Assembly (NCBI GenBank): GCA_003605035.1
Contig: QZKJ01000014.1
Span: 27,185-91,184, forward strand
Reading direction: 5' to 3'
From: Desulfurivibrio sp.
GTDB lineage: Bacteria > Desulfobacterota > Desulfobulbia > Desulfobulbales > SURF-16
Length of the DNA stretch: 64,000 nucleotides
Shown here: positions 6,420 through 13,531 of the stretch, one piece after another
Layout: every line of letters starts with the position of its first letter
Numbering within the stretch: position 1 is the first letter of the stretch
The notes under the pieces: model-generated
What the model saw: only the letters and a program-made list of their open reading frames with translations
What the model was told of the DNA's origin: nothing
The model's database searches: none
Translations under genes and position numbers: made by a program

Positions 6420-8867
6420 CTATGTCTCTTCCAGTCCTTTCATGATCTTTTCCAGCTCGACGCCGTCGACGATCTCCTGGCGGATGAGGATGGAGGCCAG
6501 CTGCTCCACCTTTTCCCAGTGTTTTTCGATCAGGGCCTCGGCCTTGAGCCTCGCCTCTTTCATCCAGTGGCTGACCCGCTCCTCAACCTTGGCCAGATAG
6601 ATGTGTTTGCTGACATTCTGGGACAGGGTATCGGTGTGCACATAGCCGATCTCCTCATCCATGCCCAGACTGGCAACCGCGGCATAGGCCTGGTGGGTGG
6701 CCACCTCCAGATCGTTGGCCGCGCCGGTGTCAATGCCCCGGCTGCCGAACTTCCTGATGCTGGCCGTACGCCCGCCGAGCATCACGCAGATGTTGTCAAA
6801 CACCTCATCCCTGGAGATGTTGCCGGGAAAATCCTCCATGCTGTAGGAGATGAAGCCCATGGATTTCAGCCGGGGGGCGATGGTCACCTGTTCGATCTTG
6901 ATATCCGGCAGCAGCAGATGGGACAACGCCGCGTGGCCCGCCTCATGGTAGGCGGTGATTTTCAGATCCTGCTCAAGATTTCTGATGCGCTTCTTCTCCA
7001 GCTTGAATCCATACTTGATGATGTTGATCTCCTCGATGAGGATATCCTCGGTGATGCAGTCCAGATCATGGCGGATGGCATAGAGGGAGGCCTCCTTGCC
7101 GATGCGCTGCAGATCGTAGCCGCTCATGCCGGAGATATAGCGGATCACCCGCTCCACGTTGATTTTGCCGTCATTGGGCTTCTCCAGAATCTTTTCGATG
7201 AAGAAACGCCGGGCGTCCCGGTCCAGCTCAGGCACCTCGACAAACATGTCGATCCGGTTGGGGGCGATGATGCGGGGACTGACATCGGCCCTGTTCTGGG
7301 CGGTGGCGATGGTGAAGACGGAATCCTCGGGATCGCCGGACAAAACGTCAAGTTCCAGAATCAGCTGGTCATCCGGCATGGAGGCATAAACCCCCTCGAT
7401 CAGCCCCTTGACGTCAATGCCGTCCAGGAAAACGATGCTCGGGGCAAACTCCCTGGCCTTGAGATAGGCGTTCCTGAGGTAGCCCGGATCAAACAGGTCG
7501 CTGCGCGACACATAGACATACGGCCTCTCCGTCTCCCGGGCAAAGGCCTTGGCCAGCATGGTCTTGCCCACCCCGGGCGGCCCATACAGCAGCATGCCCT
7601 TGGGCATGTCGATGCCGAATTTCTTCAGCAGTTCCGGCTCCTTGAGAATTTTGATAATCTGCTTGAGGTTCTTCTTGGTGCTCTTGTTGCCGGCGATATC
7701 CTTGAAACCCAGAGTGGAAAATTCCACGCCGGGCAGCAGTTCGCGGAAGAATTCACTGGCCGGCGGCAGCCTTTTGAGTTCCGCCTTCTGGATGGTGCAG
7801 GTCAGCTTCTGGCCGCGCAGGGTCTCCTTCCAGGTGAGATCCACTGTTTCATTCTTCTTGTACAGCCGGGAAAGCAGCGTCTCCTTCTCCTGGCAGGTTT
7901 TCTCCAGAAAGGCCTCGGCCTGCCTGGAGAGCCGGCAGGCGATCTGCCGGGGATATTTGCCCTGGTCCCGGACAAATCCGGTGATCCTGCCGAGAAAGAG
8001 ATCGGGCAGCTTCTGCTTGACCCGGTTGACGTTGATGTCAGGAGAAAAGGAGAGGGTCAGCAGGGTGGCGATCCGCTCAAAATCATGATATTCGACCTTC
8101 ATGCCGCTGACGTCGGCAAACTGCCGGGAATGATCGCTCAACGATTCACCGCCGATGCGCACCAGGGTATCCAGGCTGAGCGAATTGAACAGGATAATGA
8201 AATGGCGCGCCATGGCGGCCAGCAGCTTGGGGGCAATGGCGCTCTGCACCGTATCAAAAACCGCCTTTCTTTCCTTGGCAAGGGCGTCCATGACCAGGGC
8301 CTGGGCGCGCAGCTTGTTTTCCTTGAATGCCTCCTGATACTTTCTGTCCTTGAAAAAACTGCAGCCCAGGCTGGAGGTGAAAATGACGATGACCCCGCTG
8401 CAGTTGATGCCGCTCTCCTCCTCGCCCCGGGTCAGCAGATTGAACAGGGCCAGCTGCAGCTGATTGTCCGCTTTTTCAATGGCGTCAAAGAGAATGATCG
8501 ACTGCGGGTTCTCCCTGATGAAACCGGTCAGCTCACCCTCCTGGAAACCGTCGGCGGTCAGCCGCTGGCCAAGCAGCTGGGCGCCGCTTTCCGGATCCGT
8601 ATACTGTTCCATGTCAAAGTGCCTGAAAGCCGCGTATTCCTCCAGATGGGAGGTCAGGGCCCGGGCCAGACTCTTCCTGCCCACCGCGGGAGGTCCCAGG
8701 AAGGTGAAGATCGCCTTGGGCTGGGTGGCCGCAGGCCGGTAGGCCATATGAATGAAGGCGTCCACCACCTCGTCAATGGCCTTGTCCTGATCAAGGATAA
8801 TCTGCTTCAGACTGTCCCGCAGCCTGTCGAACCTGACAAAGATGTTCTGATCAGTTTCCTGTGCCAT
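6420..8867 (-). CDS. Soluble ClpB-like AAA / FtsH-like AAA / M41 metalloprotease fusion
   Basis: An 815-residue ATP-dependent protease-like protein without membrane segments. The N-terminal 230 or so residues resemble the second AAA module of ClpA/ClpB, but Walker A reads GPPAVGRKS (the Lys position is Arg) and Walker B reads ILFDAIEKA (catalytic Glu is Ala). The second module is FtsH-type AAA with an intact Walker A (GPPGVGKT, near residue 428), but Walker B is VFLDGID, again lacking the Glu. The C-terminal peptidase M41 domain keeps HEAGH (near residue 640) and the downstream GAANDLE aspartate ligand. Normal FtsH is membrane-anchored and has no Clp-like domain. The ATG at 8867 has an AGGAG site. 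The phosphoribosyltransferase follows in the same operon. Confidence 0.88.
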   Translation of the reverse strand: MAQETDQNIFVRFDRLRDSLKQIILDQDKAIDEVVDAFIHMAYRPAATQPKAIFTFLGPPAVGRKSLARALTSHLEEYAAFRHFDMEQYTDPESGAQLLGQRLTADGFQEGELTGFIRENPQSIILFDAIEKADNQLQLALFNLLTRGEEESGINCSGVIVIFTSSLGCSFFKDRKYQEAFKENKLRAQALVMDALAKERKAVFDTVQSAIAPKLLAAMARHFIILFNSLSLDTLVRIGGESLSDHSRQFADVSGMKVEYHDFERIATLLTLSFSPDINVNRVKQKLPDLFLGRITGFVRDQGKYPRQIACRLSRQAEAFLEKTCQEKETLLSRLYKKNETVDLTWKETLRGQKLTCTIQKAELKRLPPASEFFRELLPGVEFSTLGFKDIAGNKSTKKNLKQIIKILKEPELLKKFGIDMPKGMLLYGPPGVGKTMLAKAFARETERPYVYVSRSDLFDPGYLRNAYLKAREFAPSIVFLDGIDVKGLIEGVYASMPDDQLILELDVLSGDPEDSVFTIATAQNRADVSPRIIAPNRIDMFVEVPELDRDARRFFIEKILEKPNDGKINVERVIRYISGMSGYDLQRIGKEASLYAIRHDLDCITEDILIEEINIIKYGFKLEKKRIRNLEQDLKITAYHEAGHAALSHLLLPDIKIEQVTIAPRLKSMGFISYSMEDFPGNISRDEVFDNICVMLGGRTASIRKFGSRGIDTGAANDLEVATHQAYAAVASLGMDEEIGYVHTDTLSQNVSKHIYLAKVEERVSHWMKEARLKAEALIEKHWEKVEQLASILIRQEIVDGVELEKIMKGLEET

Positions 8868-8950
8868 GCCGGCTCCTGTTATTTCCGAGAGAAAAGATTG
8901 CTGTCGGAGTACGTTTCATATCGGTAGGTTCATTGAGGTATTTTTTTTGT

Positions 8951-8981
8951 GTACGGGGAGCGGTTCGCGAACCGCCCGTAC
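8951..8981. repeat. REP-like palindrome GGTTCGCGAACC, copy 1
   Basis: The perfect core CGGTTCGCGAACCG at 8961-8974 is extended by GTACGGG/CCCGTAC arms with a small bulge. The same core occurs at 57451 and, with CAC in place of CGC, at 63591, always between genes. It could fold in RNA or DNA, but its function is unknown. Confidence 0.7.
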
Positions 8982-9033
8982 CAAACCGCCCTTACGCATA
9001 CCAGCCCCTCGGGAGGCTACCTTTCCTCTGCCA

Positions 9034-10116
9034 TCAGACAATAAGTTCGTAATAGGCCTTCTCGGAAATCGCGCCCCAGCCGCGGATCTCATTTTTAAAC
9101 TTTTTAAAGGCCGTATGAACCAGCTGCGAGGTTTTATCTTTGGCAGCCTCCTCTTCCAGGGTCTCGTCCGCCAGCTTCTTCAAGGTGCCGAGCAGGGAAT
9201 CCGGGAAACGGCGCACCTGCACCCGGTGTTTTTCCACCAGCTCCTCCAGCGCGGCCCCGTTGCCCGCCTCAAATTCGCTTAATGTCCGCATATTGCATTC
9301 CATGGCCGCGCAGTCGATCAGCACCTGCAGATCCCCGGGCAGGGAGAGATAAGCCTTTTTATTGATGAGCAGTTCCAGGCAGCTGCCCGGTTCATGCCAG
9401 CCAGGGTAATAGTAATAGGGAGCAGCCTTGTGGAAGCCCATGCGCAGGTCATGCAGCGGCCCCACCCATTCGGTGGCGTCGATCACCCCCCGCTCAAGAC
9501 TGGTGAAGATCTCGGCCGCCGGCAGCAGCACCACGGTGCCGCCGGCCCTGGCCACCACCTTGCCGCCCAGCCCGGGGATGCGCATTTTCAGCCCCTGGAA
9601 ATCGGCCACCGAATTGATTTCCTTGCGGAACCAGCCGCCCATCTGCATGCCGGTATTGCCGAAGGGTCGCGGCACCAGGTTAAAGGGGTCATAGATCTGC
9701 TCCCACAGCTTGAGGCCGCCGCTTTCCAGCCAGCTGTTCATGCCCTGGGCGTTGAGTCCGAAGGGAACCGAGGTGAACCACTGGGCCGCCGGCACCTTGC
9801 CCGCCCAGTAATAGGAGGCGCCGCTGCCAAGCTGCACCGTGCCGCCGGCCACCGCGTCGAACACCCCCATGGGCGGCACCAGTTCGCCGCCGGCATAGAC
9901 CTGGATCTGCAGCCGGCCCCCGCTCATCTCCCTGACCCGCTCGGCAAAGCGCTGGGCTCCTGTCTGGAGCACCGACATGCTGGGCGGCCAGGTGGTCACC
10001 ATGTTCCACGCAAACCTTTCACCCCCGGCCCACACTGCCGGCGCCCGCAGGCTTGCCGCCCCGGCGGCGCACAGGGCCGCCGTCCCGGTTCTTTTCAAAA
10101 AATCCCGTCGTTCCAT
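9034..10116 (-). CDS. dctP: TRAP transporter solute-binding protein, TakP/lactate-binding type
   Basis: Periplasmic receptor for a TRAP uptake system. A twin-arginine-type leader (ERRDFLKRTG, then a hydrophobic stretch ending in AVWAGG) covers residues 1-32. The mature protein has the DctP fold with the LPAAEIFTSLERGVIDATEW hinge and a GPLHDLRMGFHKAAPYYYYPGWHEPG segment typical of the TakP/2-oxoacid and lactate-binding branch, so a small monocarboxylate is the likely ligand. The ATG at 10116 is chosen because it places the twin-arginine motif at the N-terminus; the upstream frame only offers a TTG. It is separated from dctQM by a PilZ gene and a terminator, so it probably has its own transcript. 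Confidence 0.9.
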   Translation of the reverse strand: MERRDFLKRTGTAALCAAGAASLRAPAVWAGGERFAWNMVTTWPPSMSVLQTGAQRFAERVREMSGGRLQIQVYAGGELVPPMGVFDAVAGGTVQLGSGASYYWAGKVPAAQWFTSVPFGLNAQGMNSWLESGGLKLWEQIYDPFNLVPRPFGNTGMQMGGWFRKEINSVADFQGLKMRIPGLGGKVVARAGGTVVLLPAAEIFTSLERGVIDATEWVGPLHDLRMGFHKAAPYYYYPGWHEPGSCLELLINKKAYLSLPGDLQVLIDCAAMECNMRTLSEFEAGNGAALEELVEKHRVQVRRFPDSLLGTLKKLADETLEEEAAKDKTSQLVHTAFKKFKNEIRGWGAISEKAYYELIV

Positions 10117-10254
10117 ACTGATCTCTGCTCCGTTCCCCAATATTTCCTGATTTCTCCAGCTGCGCGAAAATGCGTCCCTCCTGGTTCAGCCGCACCAGAC
10201 TGATGTCATCTGCCTGCCGAAAATCCTCGGCCCCGCAACCCCGGTGCCGCCCCC

Positions 10255-10300
10255 AAAAAAAAAGCCCGACTTTCCGCCAATGCCGGGCGGGAAGTCAGGC
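10255..10300 (-). terminator. Rho-independent terminator after the PilZ gene
   Basis: On the minus strand a 15-bp stem (GCCTGACTTCCCGCC with GGCGGAAAGTCGGGC, two mismatches) is followed by nine T residues. It starts 29 bases after the PilZ stop codon and precedes the dctP gene. Confidence 0.88.
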
Positions 10301-10328
10301 CGGATGCTGCCGATTTGACCAGGAACAA

Positions 10329-10640
10329 TCACAAAGAACTGACAAACCTTAATCCGGCGCGAAAGCCGTTATCATCCTTGCACGACCACATGACCACGGC
10401 CTTGTTGGGAATCTTATTCTTGAAGTTTGTCGCGATGCTTACCAGTTGTCCGAGGGCAAGTTCATGATTGCTGAAGACAGCCATGCCGGTCTCGCTGATG
10501 TTTAACAGGGTAGCCTCCACGGTTTCCATTTTCACATTACGGATGGTCAGCGACATCGGCGCATTTTCGGCGAATTTTTCCGCAGAAATCCGCCGGGCCA
10601 GCCGGCCGTCCGACATATTATCGTTTAAATTACTCGTCAT
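10329..10640 (-). CDS. Single-domain PilZ protein
   Basis: A 103-residue protein consisting almost only of a PilZ domain, the usual cyclic-di-GMP receptor. The RLARR segment near residue 13 supplies the RxxxR motif and NISETG near residue 47 supplies (D/N)xSxxG, so both ligand-contact motifs are present. A closing AVVMWSCKDDNGFRAGLRFV strand set fits the family. The ATG at 10640 follows AGGGGGGGAA. It lies between dctM and dctP on the same strand and is followed by a strong terminator. Several cyclases and phosphodiesterases in this window could feed it. The downstream partner is unknown. Confidence 0.88.
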   Translation of the reverse strand: MTSNLNDNMSDGRLARRISAEKFAENAPMSLTIRNVKMETVEATLLNISETGMAVFSNHELALGQLVSIATNFKNKIPNKAVVMWSCKDDNGFRAGLRFVSSL

Positions 10641-10996
10641 TTCCCCCCCTCACCAATGGATTGAGGCTTCGCCAAAAATCCTGCCGACAGCTTCGTGTCG
10701 ATAAAACATGGAGTTATCATCACTGTGCGGTGGTCGAGCAGCTTTCAGCGAGACCGTCAATAATTTCTTTTCACCCCTCTTTTCTCAATGCCAGCACACT
10801 TTACCAGACAGATCCCCTGTCATTTCGCCCTGCGGCAGGCCGCCGGACAGGACGTTCCATGTTCCAATCAATTCCCGCAGCCGCAAGCCGCCTCTTCGGC
10901 AACGGACCGCAATGTGTATCAACTACACCATAGATGTCTGCTTTTCAAGTGAATTATCGTGCAAATTTAACATGATGTGAGGAAAGCCCCGCACCG
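10641..10996. other. Non-coding gap between dctM and the PilZ gene
   Basis: About 356 bases without a supportable gene. It should contain the promoter of the PilZ gene and the 3' end of the dctM transcript, but I cannot point to a convincing promoter or hairpin. Short open frames here lack family features. Confidence 0.4.
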
Positions 10997-12298
10997 CTAC
11001 AGCAGGCAGTCAACCAGCCCGGGGCAGAAAAAAACCAGCAGCAGACCGGCAAGCTGCAGCAGAACAAAGGGGATGATCCCCCGGTAAATATGGGCGGTGG
11101 TCACCCCGGGCGGCGCGACGGCCCGCAGATAAAAAAGGGAAAAGCCGAAAGGCGGGGTGAGAAAGGAGGTCTGCAGATTGACCGCGATCAGGATGCAGAG
11201 CCAGAGGGGATCAATGCCCAGGTCAACCATCACCGGGGCCAGCACCGGCACGTGGATAAAGGTGATCTCGATGAAATCGAGAAAGAAACCGATGACAAAA
11301 ATAAACAGCATGACAATCGCCAGCACGGACCACGGGCCGAGCCCCGCGGACAGGCTGCCCAGTGCGTGGCGCACCAGCCCGTCGCCGCCGGTGCCCCGGA
11401 AAACCAGGCCGAAGGCGGCAGCGCCCACCAGGACGATAAAGACCATGGAGGTGAGCTGCATGGTTGACCGTGCCACCTCGTCCACCATCTTCAGGGAAAA
11501 GCCGCCATGGGCCAGGGCCAGAGCGCTCGCCCCCACGGCGCCGACCGCCGCCGCCTCGGTGGGCGAGGCAATGCCGGCGAAAATGGAGCCCAGCACCGCC
11601 ACCATCAGGAAAAGCGGCGGGAAAAGTGCCCTGGCCACCCTGCCCCAGCTCATGCCCTGCCCGTCACCCCAGGCAACGGTCGGCGCGCTGGCCGGGTGCA
11701 GCTGGGCGTAAATGAGGATATAGACGATATAGAGGACAACCAGCACAAGACCAGGCATGACCGCGCCGAGAAAGAGATCGCCCACCGGCACGCCGACAAT
11801 ATCACCGATCAGAATAAGGACAATGCTGGGCGGGATGATCTGGCCCAGAGTGCCGGAAGCGGCCACCGTGCCGCAGGCCAGCTCCGTTTTGTAACCGCGC
11901 CTCAGCATGGTGGGCACGGCCAGCAGCCCCATGGTCACCACGGTGGCCCCGACAATGCCGGTGGAGGCGCCGAGCAGGGCGCCGACAATGACCACGGACA
12001 CGGCCAGACCGCCCTTGATGCGGCCAAACAGCATGCCCATGGTGTCGAGCAGTTCCTCCGCCAGGCCGGAGCGTTCCAGCATGACGCCCATGAAGACAAA
12101 CAGGGGAACGGCCAGCAGGGTGCCGTTGGTCATGATGCCCCAGATGCGCAGGGGCAGCAGGTTGAAAAACCCCCAGCCGAAGCCGATGAGACCGAAACAC
12201 AGCGAGGTGCCGAGCAGGGTGAAGGCCACCGGGAAGCCGGCCATGAGCAGCACGGTCAGCACCAGAAACATCCATATGGGCAGCAGCTCGGCAAACAT
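10997..12298 (-). CDS. dctM: TRAP transporter large permease subunit DctM
   Basis: A 433-residue membrane protein with about 12 predicted hydrophobic segments. It is the sodium-coupled translocation subunit that works with DctQ and a DctP receptor. Family features include a G.PVAF.L segment near the N-terminus, a MTNGTLLAVPLFVFMG block, the SGTLGQIIPPSI motif near residue 150, and a late DFIEITFIHVPV segment. It starts 33 bases after dctQ ends, so the two are one operon. The length is normal for the family. Confidence 0.93.
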   Translation of the reverse strand: MFAELLPIWMFLVLTVLLMAGFPVAFTLLGTSLCFGLIGFGWGFFNLLPLRIWGIMTNGTLLAVPLFVFMGVMLERSGLAEELLDTMGMLFGRIKGGLAVSVVIVGALLGASTGIVGATVVTMGLLAVPTMLRRGYKTELACGTVAASGTLGQIIPPSIVLILIGDIVGVPVGDLFLGAVMPGLVLVVLYIVYILIYAQLHPASAPTVAWGDGQGMSWGRVARALFPPLFLMVAVLGSIFAGIASPTEAAAVGAVGASALALAHGGFSLKMVDEVARSTMQLTSMVFIVLVGAAAFGLVFRGTGGDGLVRHALGSLSAGLGPWSVLAIVMLFIFVIGFFLDFIEITFIHVPVLAPVMVDLGIDPLWLCILIAVNLQTSFLTPPFGFSLFYLRAVAPPGVTTAHIYRGIIPFVLLQLAGLLLVFFCPGLVDCLL

Positions 12299-12331
12299 CA
12301 GCCCACCGGCTCCCGCTGCCTGAAAAGGCCT

Positions 12332-12868
12332 TTATTTCTCAAGTTTTCCTCCGGCGATGGTCAGCACGCTCCGGATGCCCATGGCCACCCCCTGCAGGGC
12401 GATCAGCAGAAAACCCAGGGGGATCATCGATTTCAGCAGGAAACGCCAGGGAATGCCGCCCGGATCAGGTGAGCCCTCCATCATCTGCAGGGAGGAGTTG
12501 GTAAAGGGCATGGCCGTGCTGATAACCAGATAGCAGCCGGGCAGCAGAAACAGCAGCACCCCGGCCAGGTTCAGCCAGGCCCTGCCCCTGGGGCTCAAGC
12601 GCTGATAGAAGATATCCACCCGCACATGGCCGTCCTTGAGCAGGGTATAGCCGCCGCCCAGCAGGAAGATCATGGCAAAGAGATGCCACTCCAGCTCCTG
12701 CATGAAGACAAAACTGCTGTGCAGCAGATAGCGCATCAGCACGTTGATGAAAACCACCAGCACCACCAGCACGGTCAGCCAGGCAACCCCCCGGCCCAGC
12801 CAGAAATTGACAGCGTCAATGGCCCGGCAGAGCAGCCGCAGGTATTGAAAAAGCAACCTCTCCCCCAT
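12332..12868 (-). CDS. dctQ: TRAP transporter small permease subunit DctQ
   Basis: A 178-residue inner-membrane protein with four hydrophobic segments. The ELEWHLFAMIFLLGGGYTLLKDGHVRVDI stretch near residues 60-90 is characteristic of DctQ. The ATG at 12868 is chosen because of a GAGGG site just upstream; the longer frame begins with an unrelated basic and cysteine-containing stretch. It forms the scaffold that recruits DctM. The relic of mprF lies directly upstream on the same strand. Confidence 0.9.
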   Translation of the reverse strand: MGERLLFQYLRLLCRAIDAVNFWLGRGVAWLTVLVVLVVFINVLMRYLLHSSFVFMQELEWHLFAMIFLLGGGYTLLKDGHVRVDIFYQRLSPRGRAWLNLAGVLLFLLPGCYLVISTAMPFTNSSLQMMEGSPDPGGIPWRFLLKSMIPLGFLLIALQGVAMGIRSVLTIAGGKLEK

Positions 12869-12975
12869 TTTCCCTCTCTTTCCGCAATTTGTTCGCCTGC
12901 TGCATGCCCATCTGTATACCATGCGCGGAACTTTTTCAAGGGGCGCAACAATGACAAATCAGCGGCGGCGGAAAA

Positions 12976-13315
12976 TCATTTCGTGAGGACCCCCTTCAGC
13001 CCCCCGCTGATCAGCGTGGTGAGATTGGCGACAATGACCGGCAGATGCAGGCTGGCCGGGAACACCAGGTATCTGGGCTCCCACACCGGAGCGAATTTGT
13101 CCTTGTAGGCCCGCAGCCCCCGGAAATTAGGCATTGCGGATCTCGGCTGCCTGATAGTGCTGCACCATGCGGTGCAGAATCATGATGGCCAGCAGAAAAA
13201 GAGTCAACGCCAGCAACGGGGCGATGATCGTGCTGATTTTCCGCCCACGGCTGGCGGAAATACGCTGCTCCTTATCTGCTGCCACGCTGAATCCGCCTGC
13301 TGACTTGCGCCACAT
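12976..13315 (-). pseudogene. mprF: Internally deleted mprF (lysyl-phosphatidylglycerol synthase) relic
   Basis: Two short overlapping frames encode the two ends of one large protein. The 62-codon frame (13315-13127) has a basic start, a membrane segment and ILHRMVQHYQAAEIRNA, like the first helix of MprF/UPF0104 proteins. The second frame (ATG 13134 to stop 12976, 52 residues) reads GLRAYKDKFAPVWEPRYLVFP...LISGG, matching the extreme C-terminus of MprF. Roughly the middle 700 or more codons expected of the family are absent, and the junction near 13130 also shifts frame. I infer one deletion event. The N-terminal match is weaker than the C-terminal one. Expression of the two mini-proteins cannot be excluded. 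Confidence 0.72.
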
Positions 13316-13407
13316 TTTCTCTCCTGTCCTGCGACAGTAACGCCTTCATTTTCAAGAAGAAAAACGCATTTAATTATTTCCTGCCGTCATTTCTGTGATA
13401 TACTTAA

Positions 13408-13435
13408 CCAATGAACCTGTCAAGTTAGGCATTGG
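13408..13435. promoter_or_regulatory. Imperfect inverted repeat upstream of the SulP gene
   Basis: CCAATGAACCT and AGGCATTGG form imperfect arms around a short spacer, about 100 bases before the SulP start and in the divergent gap with the mprF relic. It could be an operator, but no matching regulator is visible. Confidence 0.3.
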
Positions 13436-13531
13436 AGAAATAAAGGGGCGGGCAGACAGCGCGACGTACGCTGATTCCCGTCAAATCTGCGACCATCATC
13501 ACCTGATCTCGATTTTAGCGGCTTGATAAAA

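Noticed and set aside
1643..8867. A complete ubiquitin-like conjugation operon around the E2-like gene and AAA protease
   Set aside because: No E1-like, JAB or beta-grasp protein can be read between or beside them, and the genes lie in separate transcripts, so a joint system is not supported by the sequence.
6294..8927. Long plus-strand open frame of 877 codons opposite the AAA protease
   Set aside because: It is antisense to conserved Walker and HEAGH motifs, has no recognisable domain, and its Gly/Leu/Gln/His-rich composition is typical of a GC-rich shadow frame.
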